From Eurosta solidaginis (taxonomy: Eukaryota; Arthropoda; Insecta; Diptera; Tephritidae), in the NCBI RefSeq assembly GCF_040869045.1, contig NC_090321.1:141661689-141725688 (forward strand): 64,000 nucleotides of DNA. The letters are read 5' to 3'. The notes beneath the pieces were generated by a model. That model worked only from the letters and a program-made list of their open reading frames with translations, searched no databases and was not told the origin of the DNA. The translations under genes were made by a program, and so were the position numbers. This document shows, in pieces, positions 10,393-19,789 of the stretch (its first letter is position 1; each line of letters starts with the position of its first letter).

Positions 10393-10875
10393 TGTAACGA
10401 ATGTTAGCAGTGACGTGAATGCACATCAATAATTCAATCATTATGTATCTACATAAACGAAACAATAATTGCGTCTAAATATATGTACCATGTACGTATA
10501 CGAACAGCGGAGAGTCAATGCACAAACACAAGCATATATCTGAGATACTCCTAAAAGTATGCAATGAGAAAAACTATAAACTTGTGCAATTGTAGTTACA
10601 GCTGAGAAGTTTGAGAGCTGCTGGACTAGTAGATTCTAGAAGCGCCTAGAAGATGCGAAGGTTGAAATCAAAGAGTATAAAAGGCGGCAATTGTAGAGGC
10701 ACTGGAATTCAGTTTGATTTGAGTTGTCAAGCAGTTACGACTAAGACGATATCTAGCGAGCAATAGCAGTATTATTTTGAAATTCAGTTTCATTTAAGCT
10801 ATCAGTTTGGTTATTAAGCTATTCGTTGTACAGTTTGAGTGTTATTGTGAAGTATTTTAATAAAGGCCATTTTTC
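10393..10875 (+). repeat. Truncated inverted LTR of the rearranged gypsy
   Basis: Plus-oriented U3 and part of R: starts TGTAACGAATGTTAGCAG, has TATAAAAGGCGG near 10675 and AATAAAGG near 10860, and stops at CCATTTTTC. Relative to the right LTR it lacks about 40 bp after TTAGCAG, a deletion between two AGCAG phrases. The rest of R and all of U5 are missing. Confidence 0.88.
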
Positions 10876-12146
10876 TGTGTGATCCCTTCAGTGCTTCCAA
10901 AATTGTGTCTACCCAATCTGGTCTTTCCACTTCCACACGATGAGCTTTGTATGCTGGTTTACTCAATAGCGACGCTGTTTCTTGAGTCAGTGCATAGGAT
11001 ACCGTTTCTGCGAATGTGGGTTTTGGGTTTGCATATGTCGCTCGCTTCTACGTCCCGTATGCCATTTATAAAACTCTGGATTTTTACCCTCTCGGTGTAC
11101 TCCGCGGGTGCGTCCGCATTTGCCAAATGTGCCAACCTTTCAACATCCGAGGCAAACTCCTGCAAAGTCTCATTCGCTCTTTGGTGGCGGTTTTGCAACT
11201 CAATTTGGAATATCTGTTTTCTATGCTCGCTTCCATAAATTCTCTTGACAGCGGCCATCAGTGCTTCATAGCTGTTCCGTTCGTACTCTGGAATAGTCTG
11301 TAAGATTTCGGCAGCTGGTCCTTTCAATTCTACGAAGAGTGCAGCAACTTTATCTGCAGCATTCCAGTTGTTCACTGTTGCGGTCTTCTCAAACTGTAGC
11401 TTAAAGACCTGGAAAGGAACAGACCCGTCAAAGTATGGTGTTTTTACCTTTGGATTACTCGCTGAAACAGCTGGGCGATTTAGTTGTAACTGCTCCATAC
11501 GACCCTTCAAATCATCGACTTCTGCCTGAAATTGAGCGATTTTTGCATACTGCGCTTCCAGCTTTGATGTTACCCTTGCTCCCTGTGCTTCTAACTGTGA
11601 AGACATTTGTGCCGCCTGCAATGATAAGCGCTCCTCTTGTTCTTCCATCTTCGATGTTATGCGTGTCTCCTGCGATTCCATTTGAGATGCCACATTGGAT
11701 GTAATCTGTGTCCACATTTCTAACATACGCGTTTCTTGTGCTTCAATCTTCGATGTTATGCGTGTCTCCTGCGATTCCAGCTGAGACGACATGTTGGTGG
11801 ATATTTGCGATGACATTTCTGTTATACGTTCCTCTTGCGCTTCCAGTTGGGATGCCAATTGCGACGACATTGATGCTACTGTCGATGTTTGTGCAGATAT
11901 TGCAGCCAATATCATGTTCAAGTCTGTGCTGGTAACCGTCTGCGATGTTTCGTTTTTCTCTTCAATTTTTGTTGTTGTTTCGTCCCCATCAGAATAAAAG
12001 ACAAACTCGTCCACATCAATTCCTTGCGACTCCATTACCTCTCGTAGCCGTGCTTGAAGTTCGATCTTATTGCCGGTTGTATTTAATCCACGGTTCTCCA
12101 ACTCCTTTTTCAGTTGCTGGATCTCCAATTCACTGAACTTTGCCAT
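10876..12146 (-). pseudogene. gag: gag of the rearranged gypsy copy (truncated)
   Basis: Starts MAKFSELEIQQLKKEL at 12146 with the same SAP motif, coiled-coil repeats and capsid-like part (FKLQFEKTATVNNW, SEHRKQIF). It is open where the first copy has its first stop. A deletion of about 5 bases near 11047-11058 shifts the frame, ending it at 10959. Homology to the first copy's gag continues to 10876, just short of the zinc knuckle, where the inverted LTR joins. Confidence 0.88.
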
Positions 12147-12205
12147 GTCCCAGTTGTATTCCCAATCTTCGGAATTTATTCAACAATTCCTCTTCTGACA
12201 CCAAT

Positions 12206-12820
12206 TGTAACGAATTTGCTGCAAATCCTCTTATTTGCCCTTTTTCTAGGTTCGTATCGTTAAACTGTTGAATAAATAACTCCAATATTGAATAATGGAA
12301 AAATGGCCTTTATTAAAATACTTCACAATAACACTCAAATTGTGCAACGAATAGCTTAATAACCAAACTGATAGCTTAAATGAAACTGACTTTCAAAATA
12401 ATACTGCTATTGCTCGCTAGATATCGTCTTAGTCGTAACTGCTTGACAACTCAAATCAAACTGAATTCCAGTGCCTTTACAATTGCCGCCTTTTATACTC
12501 TTTGATTTCAACCTTCGCATCTTCTAGGCGCTTCTAGAATCTACTAGTCTAGCAGCTCTCAAACTTCTCAGCTGTAACTACAATTGCACAAGTTTATAGT
12601 TTTTCTCATTGCATACTTATAGGAGTATCTCAGATATATGCTTGTGTTTGTGCATTGACTCTCCGCTGATCGTATACGGACATGGTACATATATGTAGAC
12701 GCAGTTATTGTTTCATTTATGTAGATACATAATGATTGAATTATTGATGTGCAATCACGTCACTGCTTAGCATCGGCTTAGAGACGATAGTATCGCTCAG
12801 TGCTGCTAACATTCGTTACA
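12206..12820 (-). repeat. Complete LTR of the rearranged gypsy
   Basis: 615 bp, TGTAACGAAT to ATTCGTTACA. It is preceded at 12188-12203 by the same leucine-type primer binding site (CTGACACCAA at 12195-12204 on the plus strand). Confidence 0.92.
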
Positions 12821-12824
12821 ATAT
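12821..12824. repeat. Target-site duplication ATAT, right
   Basis: Matches 10389-10392. Removing the element and one ATAT rejoins the transposase codons in frame. Confidence 0.8.
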
Positions 12825-13852
12825 ATAAGGTATGAATGAAGTCAGTAAGGAAGACATTTGTTTTTTTTCTTGCGAGCTTATCTTCTGATTTGTTTTAGAT
12901 GTAAGAAGATATGAAATAATTTTCTTTGTGACTCCAAGGTCCACCAAGTGCATAGCATCTGAAGGAAACTGGCTGATCATACCAATACTTATTTCTTCTA
13001 AGCTGATTTTACAATCAGCGTACAAGGGGTTATGGAAAGATTTGTTTTTCCTGTTGAAAAAATCAGAGCCCGTACGTAAACCACTAATCAGAGCTTCGAA
13101 TGTAGTTACGCCATTAACACTACGACCTGTTTGCATACATTTAGTGCAACCATTTAATGCGGTATGTCCTCGAGCACCGCAAAATATGACCGAGCTGGAG
13201 CATCACAAATTATTGCACGAATAAATACTTTTAGTGATTTATTTCCTAGCATTACACCCTCATCTGCAAGAGATTTAATTTCTACCACAAGGTCATTAAG
13301 GTAACTATTGACAGTGATCGGCTTTGCTTTTCCTACGTATGATCCAATAAGGAAAGGTAAACAGTGGGGAATATTGGTAATGTGACCCAAAATTGGCCAC
13401 AATCCCATTGCTGAACTCTTATACAGAGGCAATCCGTCCACGCCAATGCCAAGGTAAATCTCATCGATGTTCACGTTCTCAATAGTAGCACTAAATTTTA
13501 GAAGCTGATGGTGAAGACCGATATGCACATATTCTCCTGGAGCAACGGTACGTTTCGTAGGAAGCATTGTTGATCCCACCAATCCTGGAACACTTATTGA
13601 TACTTCGATATTTTCAGATATTAAAATTTTTAACAACTGAGAGCGTGTTTCGACAGATGGACTGCACTCCAAAAACCACTGCCTAAGTTTACACGTTAAA
13701 CTGTTTTTTTGACGATGATGCAAATTATGCCTTGCATCATCCACAATAGAAAAATAACTTTCGGAAAATGTAGCACTTTTAGCTTCAAGTTTTTCACATA
13801 AAATAGATTTCTCCTTCTTCACAAGGCGTTTTATATGTCTTTTACTGTACAT
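12821..13852 (-). pseudogene. TE1 transposase, N-terminal part
   Basis: Opens with MYSKRHIKRLVKKEKS at 13852. A central block has IGVDGLPLYKSSAMGLWPIL and a later AIICDAPARS, carrying the likely first and second catalytic aspartates of a DDE-type transposase. A frameshift near 13170-13190 breaks it; the other frame then gives GHTALNGCTKC, a Cys/His cluster conserved after the second aspartate, followed by SDAMHLVDLGVTKK. The frame runs into the gypsy insertion at 12821 and resumes at 10388. Family placement (CACTA/Tnp2-related) is from memory. The gene is dead in this copy. Confidence 0.7.
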
Positions 13853-14184
13853 TTTGTTTAAAAATCACTTTAAATTAAATTAAATTCATAAAATTGTCAA
13901 ACGCGTGAGTTACGACCGCAAACTTTATTCGAATTATGTATACAAAAAATGTAGAAAATGATGAAGCCAGAAAAGAAAAATAACTGTAATTTTTGAAAAG
14001 ACGCAAATGAGAATATTTTTTGCTTGTTCACATCTTTTCCGCATAACTTGGAAACATTTCTGTATTGCAATACAGCAATTCTTACTAGTAATTTATAAGG
14101 TAATCGGAATGTAAAGGAAATTAACCGTTTTTTAAAATAAAAAAAAGGCATATGAATTTTTTTTCGTTTGTTCGCTTCATTTGT
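13853..14184. other. TE1 5' leader, no gene
   Basis: AT-rich DNA upstream of the transposase start. It probably includes the TE1 promoter, but no convincing TATA box or initiator can be named. Confidence 0.35.
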
Positions 14185-14295
14185 GCTTTACTCAGAAGCG
14201 CCTCTGTAATGCAATGCGGCAGTTCTAGCTGGTAATGTAAACGGTCATCAGAAACTATATCTTGATTACATTGGCACCCGTTACGTAATCTATGC
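14185..14295. repeat. Probable TE1 subterminal region, far end
   Basis: Carries AGAAGCGCCTCTGTAATGCAA and CGTTACGTAATC, echoing the AAGCGC, GTAATGCG and TTACGTAAC motifs on the other side of TE1. Suggestive only; no exact inverted terminus was found. Confidence 0.4.
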
Positions 14296-14348
14296 TAGGA
14301 GAAGTGGTTGCTGAAAATTTCAGCTAAAAAAAATAAAGATACATTGAC

Positions 14349-14411
14349 TTGATCGGGCTACGAACCCAGAAAAGTTACGACAATTCAGTAGCCTATACAG
14401 CTGTGCCACAC
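14349..14411 (-). repeat. tRNA-like segment, possible SINE head
   Basis: On the minus strand, a box A-like TGGCACAGCTG and a box B-like GGGTTCGTAGCCC are spaced about as in a tRNA, but the stems do not fold cleanly. More likely a SINE or relic than a functional tRNA. Confidence 0.35.
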
Positions 14412-15234
14412 TAACTGATAACATGGCCTAAAAGCGCAGTTATATGCAGGAGTGTCAGTCTAGTGAGTGGTGAGTGGTCAGGTGAATGCGTGGGACATAC
14501 ATAGATATAACTAACGTTAATTTCTGACTTCAAAACATATGAATATGTTGTACAAAGAAGTATCTTTGGTTTGTATAGTATTTTTTCCTTTACAGCATTC
14601 ATTTAGGAATGAGCAGGTATTTTAATTAGAGATGCGAAATGCAATTTATATTTTTCTAACATACTCCATTAACCCTACATATTTTTCTGATGGCCTGGTG
14701 AATCAGATTCTTTTTTCGATTTTCTTCCTTCCTCTAAAAAAAACTTTTGATTGATTTTTGATTGATTTGATCCCACAAAGCAGAATAAATTAAAAAATAA
14801 ATAAATATCATGGAGTCGACGCGGTAGTCGAACTCAGAACAGGGAACTTATCCATAAATTCCCTGATTTCGATAAATAAGACGAACGCGTTCGGAGGAAG
14901 AGGGAAAAATAAAATGTTATTCAGATGAGGAAGACGGAAATATGAAATTTTCTGCGGATGAGGAAGATGGAAATGGAGAAATTCAATATTCGAAAAATCG
15001 ATTTGTTGATGGCCTGGTAAAATCGGCTGTTTTGGGAAAAATGGGCACCTTTCCTAATTCATGAGATCAATATGGTAAAAAAAAAAACAACGAGCGGCAT
15101 TTGAACCAAAAGCTTGAAAAAAGAAAAAATAAATTCATACAAGTGCTGTACACCTGCACGAAATATATTCTTGTCTCTTGCAATTCAATTTACAATCTTA
15201 AATTATTTACAAAAAATCAGTGAATTAACTCTCA
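14412..15234. other. Non-coding DNA with short duplications
   Basis: No gene. GATGAGGAAGA-GGAAAT phrases repeat at about 14925 and 14957, and GATGGCCTGGT occurs at about 14690 and 15007. A further B-box-like GTAGTCGAACTC lies near 14827. Possibly decayed SINE material. Confidence 0.4.
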
Positions 15235-15925
15235 AGCCTGGGCATTGGCGCAATTTTAATGATGTAAATTGCATGGCGCCGGCGCCAATGCTGGTGCCAG
15301 CTCAATGGTAGCTCATTCACGTAATAACTCCAGGCGAATTTTTGACGCTGCTCAGTAGTGAGTGCGTAGTAAATTTTACTTGCGCTATTGAGTGAAACGA
15401 TTCTTGTGTGTCAGGCACGAGTTTGGTGTTATTGGCGTCGCAGGCAATGATGACACTGAGCTGATGGCGGTAGGCTGGTAGTTCAGCTTTTGAATCAGGG
15501 AAAGAACTGATGACCCATGTAAATTATTATGGCTTTGGCTATTATTGGTGTGACTTTGAACCAAATAAATGCTGCGAACATAACAACCGGAGTCACTTTT
15601 GAGTTTTCTATTTTCTGCTCAAATTTTGCTTAAGAACGTTATGCTCTGTCATAAAAAGAAAAATAAGAAATAAATAGACAAATTAGCTTTTTTTACAAAT
15701 CGATTGGTTGAGATTTTCAACTGTTGATTTAACTTAAGCTCTTATGCCAATATTTTTCAGCCAGCTTATTTTCTAATAGGTCATTTTTCCAAAGGCAAAA
15801 TTAATTACAGATTTAGACAGCCTTAAAAAAACGGACAGCATAGCAAAACGTATGGTGAATTCCTCCCAGATTTGCTCTACGTGTTCTAAAAAGTTTCACA
15901 GGTCTACAATGTTCCCTCTTATTAA
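15235..15925 (-). repeat. Repeat family M, copy 2
   Basis: Reverse complement of 229-1229 with internal differences. It runs from GCCTGGGCATTGGCGC to the arm TATGGTGAATTCCTCCC and beyond. It lies opposite in orientation to copy 1, on the other side of TE1. Confidence 0.7.
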
Positions 15926-16058
15926 TTTTATCCTCTTTGTAATAATCACAATTTAACCAGAGAATTTTTACACAACGAGGCGTTTTTCTTTGCTAACGAA
16001 ACTATTTGCATGTGTGCAAACTTTTCTTTTGGCCTCGTACATATAGGCCAAAACTACT
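15926..16058. other. No recognised feature
   Basis: AT-rich spacer between repeats M and D containing a GGCCTCGTACATATAGGCC imperfect palindrome near 16032. Confidence 0.35.
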
Positions 16059-16293
16059 ATGTATACGTATTTGCAACACCTCAAGGCCATTTTCAACCCT
16101 CCATTTACCCATCAAATTACCCATTTTCTATCTTTTTTAAAATTTCTAAATTCTTTTAATTAAATTTAAATTCATATTAAGACATAAAACATGCAAACAT
16201 TTCGCTACAAATAATATAATTTAAATATAATTAATCCTACTAAATACCTATACATATTCCCACAAAGAAATCATCTTAAGAGAAAATCAAAAA
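16059..16293 (-). repeat. Repeat D, copy 2
   Basis: Reverse complement of 1699-1938. It ends exactly where the LINE fragment begins, at AAAATCAAAAA. Confidence 0.65.
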
Positions 16294-17508
16294 GAGCCGC
16301 TCTGATGTTGTCATGGTCCATGGTTCTGCACCATATAGCAGAACGGGTACGATAAGTAACTTGTAGAGTATGATTTTCGTCTGCCGAGAGAGGACTTTAC
16401 TTTTCAATTGCCTCCCTAGTCCAAAGTAACATTTATGGCAAGAGTGATTCTTCGCTGGATTTCAGAGCTGATGTTGTTGTTAGTGTTGATGCTGGTTCCC
16501 AAATAAACGAAGTCTTGCTATTTCGAAATTATGGCTGCCAACAGTAGCGTGGTTGCCAAAGCGCATATGCGCTGACTCTTTTCTCGATGACAGCAAGTAC
16601 TTCGTTTTGTCCTCATTCACCATCAAACCGCTTACTGCTTCTTTTTCCAGTTTGGAGTAAGCACAACTAACGGCTCGGGCGTTTAGGCCGATTATATCAA
16701 TGTCATCAGCATATACCAGTAATTGCACGCTTTTATAGAGTATTGTTCCAGAGCGGTTAATTTCTGCAGATAGTATAATTTTCTCCAGCATAAAATTAAA
16801 TAAATCGCACACTGTCTGAAACCTCGTTTAATTCTGCCTGAGCTGATGGTGTTGCTCAACGTCAATTTTCACAGCCGTATAAGTTTTGCGGGAAAACCAA
16901 ATTCAGACATAGCGGCATATAGGCAGCTCCTTTTCGTGCTGTCGAAGGCGGCTTTAAAATTGACGAAGAGGTGATGTGTGTCGATTCTTTTTTCGCGGGT
17001 TATTTCCAAGATTTGGCGATAAGGTCCAATCAGCCGATTAACGGTGGGCTTCAATCTTTCGAACAATACACTCGACAGGACTTTATATGCGATATTAGGA
17101 AGGCTGATTCCGCGATAGTTGGCGCAGTTTGCGGTATCCCCTTTCTTATGGACTGGGAAAAGAACACTTAGATTCCAATCGTCGGACATGCACTCGTCCG
17201 ACGATATTTTGAGAAGAAGCTGATGCATGCGCCTTACCAACTCCCCGCCGCCGTATTTGAATATCTCCGCATGCAATCCATCAGCGCCCGCAGCCTTGTT
17301 GTGTTTGAATCTAATTATTGCTATTCTGACTTGTCGTGATCGGGTGGGGGACATTTATTCCATCATCATCGATTGCGGGATCGGGTTCGGCATCCCTGTG
17401 CGGTAAATCGATGTCTCCATTCAGGAGAGCAGTTACAAGATCGCCTTTTTCGTTCTGACTCGTATCCGTTAAACTAACAGCCATCAAAATCATAAAAAAT
17501 CGTAACAT
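16294..17508 (-). pseudogene. RTE-like LINE fragment: reverse transcriptase
   Basis: Minus-strand non-LTR reverse transcriptase with frameshifts. Visible blocks: HNKAAGADGLHAEIFKYGG, then WNLSVLFPVHKKGD, YRGISLPNIAYKVLS, a VNFKAAFDS block and the catalytic YADDIDIIG near 16700. It shares most of its C-terminal half with 63078-63890 (YSKLEKEAV, NEDKTKYLLSS). It breaks off just after LLYGAE, where repeat D begins, so its 3' end is lost. The N-terminal endonuclease is also absent. Assignment to the RTE-like group rests on the conserved C-terminal layout and is from memory. Confidence 0.82.
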
Positions 17509-17834
17509 TTTTCAGTCTTGTAGCGAGAGTTTTTTTGTCAATGTTCCCGCAAAAGTCAAGTGCCTAACGTCAAATTAGGTGGAATTACCCCCATTTTTTG
17601 TATCATGCCATATATGATGTATTGATAAATTTATCTACGATTGTTCAATATTCAAAGAAACTCACCCAGTCATATATGTAATTCGTATCGATATCACTTC
17701 ATTTATAAAAACCACATTATTCCATTAGTAGGCCACCACAGAATGGTAATTTGAGATTGCTTTACAAATTTAGTACCTACGAAATTCGATAGGGAACCAT
17801 AAAAAGAGGTTAAATTCAAATTAGCGGCACCGTA
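17509..17834. other. No recognised feature
   Basis: AT-rich DNA without coding potential or repeat match. Confidence 0.4.
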
Positions 17835-18640
17835 TTTTTTGTTACCCCAGCGGATTAGGGGCGGCCACCGTTGTGGGATGGTAGCGTGCTCCGCCTACCA
17901 CACCGAATGCTCTGGGTTCACACCCCCGGCAAAGCAATATCAAAATTTTAGAAATAAGGTTTTTCAATTAGAAGAAAATTTTTCTAAGCGGGGTGGCCCG
18001 TCGGCAGTGTTTAGCAAGCACTCCGAGTGTATTTCTGCCATGAAAAGCTCTCAGTGAAAACTCATCTGCCTCCAGATGCCGTTCGGAGTCTGTATAAAAT
18101 AAGTAGGTCCCGTCCGGCCAATTTGTAATAAAAATTAAAAAGGAGTGCGACGAAGATTGGAAGAGAAGCTCGGCCTAAAATCTCTTCGGAGGTTATCGCG
18201 CCTTACATTTATTTATTTTTAGCGGGTTAGGGGGCTTAGAATATACCCGCGGTAGGTATGCCTGTATTAAGAGGCGACTAAAATACCGAATTGATTCAAG
18301 GGGCTGTGTATCGCAACACTCTCAAGGGGTTGCCAGCGCAATATATAGCTTCTCCAACTCAATTTACATCCTCACATACGCGTGGCGAATCCTGTTTCAT
18401 TAACAGACGAGGCTCTGGCGACCCCGAACTATTGATGGATCTAGGGGGTGGGACGGCGGGATGGCCTAGAAGGTTTCATGTGGTCATACCAAATCATTCC
18501 CGAGATGATGCTGCTAGTACCTTTATGGTGCTTGTTACGGGAACGTACCGGATCTGCATCCGGCAAAGAAACATCAACATCGATAACACTCCCCAAGGCC
18601 TTCGGGTAGTGTCCCTATCGCTACAACAACAACAACAACC
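17835..18640 (+). mobile_element. SINE-like element S2 ending in (CAA)n, split by SINE S1
   Basis: Flanks of the inner SINE read continuously: GTTACCCCAGCGG-TTAGGGG, then CTTAGAATATACCCGCGG. A GGTAGGTATGCC box and TTGATTCAAGGGG may be tRNA-type boxes A and B. The 3' end is CGCTACAACAACAACAACAA, nearly the same as the Jockey LINE end at 22392-22412, suggesting that the LINE machinery mobilised it. The left edge is approximate. Confidence 0.5.
17861..18220 (+). mobile_element. tRNA-derived SINE S1, copy 1
   Basis: 360 bp. The head has box A-like TGGTAGCGTGC and box B GGGTTCACACCCC. The body matches 54499-54859 (reverse), 24312-24530 (partial) and 28943-29170 (reverse, headless). The tail is CATTTATTTATTTTT. 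The flanks AGCGGATTAGGGG (17849-17861) and AGCGGGTTAGGGG (18221-18233) form a target duplication of about 13 bp with one mismatch. Confidence 0.85.
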
Positions 18641-18823
18641 TATTTTTTGTTTGTTTTTATACAATATAATAAGTGGTTCTCATGATTATAAAAAGAACCA
18701 ATAAAAATAACTTCAAAGCAACAAAAAAATTTCAGATTAAATCCACCCGTGTGAAAATGGTTTTCAGTCACTGATCGAAACACGTAATACGGGCCCAGTC
18801 TAAAGCTAACTGACACAAAATAC
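18641..18823. other. No recognised feature
   Basis: AT-rich DNA between the S2 tail and the hAT-like terminus; no gene seen. Confidence 0.4.
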
Positions 18824-19781
18824 CTCGTAACCAGTGTTGCCAGAGGAAGGAGACGAAAAATCTTCATTTTTATAGGAAAAATCTTCACTTGAAGTTTTAG
18901 GTATTAAAAAATCTTCTTTATACCCAAAAACCTTCACTAGATTATTCTTAAGGGCTCTTTTACAGGAACCGATTTCCTGACCAATTTTAGGACTTGCAAT
19001 AAAAAATTATAAAACACCAGATTGAACGTCAAAAAATCGACTGGAAAATCATCTCTGTAAAAAAGTCTTAAGGAATAAACTCAAAATCTATTTCCCTATA
19101 GGAAATGTTCATATAGTATGTATTTCGTAAGCAAACCCCCTTCCATTCTTCTAATTGGCTGAATCCAATATTTTCATATGTGGTAAGTAGATGAGACCTG
19201 TTAAATAATGATTACTAATCGTAATGGTTATGGAATTAACTCATGGTAATGGTTATGGAATTAAAAATGTAATCAAAAACATATTGTAACAATTAAAACA
19301 TTTAAAAATAGTAATTTTTTGATTATTTTTAATTAAAATTATTTAATAATTATTTTTTTTTTAGTTAAAAATAATCATTACCAATTAAAAAACCATCTAA
19401 TCAATTGATTACTTATTGTAATTCAAATTTAACAGGTTTGAAATAGATAAAACATTGGGGTGTGGAAAATGGTAGTTTGATCGAAAAACAAGTTTTTATA
19501 CTCAGCTGAGTAGGTCTCAACGGTACCCCGTAACGGCACAAACTAATCGCGATAGATATATACTTCTATATAGCCATGTCCGTCCGTCCGTCTATTCATA
19601 AGCCCGATAACTTGAGTAAATTTTGAGGTATCTTAATGAAATTTGGTGAGTAAGTTCCTGGGCACTCATCTCAGATCTCTATTTAAAATGAACGAAGTCG
19701 GACTATAAACACGCACACTTTTTCGATATTGAAAATTTCGAAAAACCGAAAAAGTGCGAAAATTCATTACCAAAGACGGAT

Positions 19782-19789
19782 AAAGAAAT
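19782..19789. repeat. Target-site duplication AAAGAAAT of the Jockey LINE, left
   Basis: AAAGAAAT recurs at 22413-22420 after the LINE's (CAA)n tail. Uninterrupted family A copies read straight through the equivalent point (about 35904). Confidence 0.75.

Larger units (their letters stand above)
10393..12820 (-). mobile_element. Rearranged Ty3/gypsy copy with inverted LTRs
   Basis: Structure left to right: a partial LTR in plus orientation (10393 to about 10875), a gag segment in minus orientation (about 10876-12146), primer site, then a complete LTR in minus orientation (12206-12820). Both outer ends are therefore U3 ends. An ATAT duplication flanks the whole, so it integrated in this form. 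The inner junction lies on CATTTTTC (10868-10875), shared by the LTR and gag. pol and the second U5 are absent. Its LTR sequence differs clearly from the 2162-8502 element, so it belongs to a sister subfamily. Confidence 0.88.
2040..14300 (-). mobile_element. DNA transposon TE1 carrying two nested gypsy elements
   Basis: Inferred unit. It holds a minus-strand transposase-like gene (13852 to 9605), a spliced accessory gene (9588 to 8851), and subterminal motifs rich in AAGCGC, GTAATGCG and TTACGTAAC at both sides (2043-2161 with 8507-8720, and about 14185-14295). Removing the two gypsy insertions leaves roughly 3.5 kb. I could not identify exact terminal inverted repeats or a target duplication, so the outer limits are approximate. 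The transposase resembles long insect transposases related to the CACTA/Tnp2 group, but that classification is from memory. Confidence 0.5.

Noticed and set aside
14349..14411. Functional tRNA gene on the minus strand
   Set aside because: Boxes A and B can be seen, but the acceptor and anticodon stems do not pair well; kept only as a SINE-like relic.
1..16300. One large element with 1-2 kb terminal inverted repeats formed by the M and D copies
   Set aside because: M also occurs alone at 26882, the M-D spacing differs on the two sides, and D stops at unrelated neighbours. Independent insertions are simpler.
18291..18704. A 137-codon plus-strand frame
   Set aside because: It lies across the SINE-like element S2 and its CAA tail, with glutamines coming from the tail; no protein motif.
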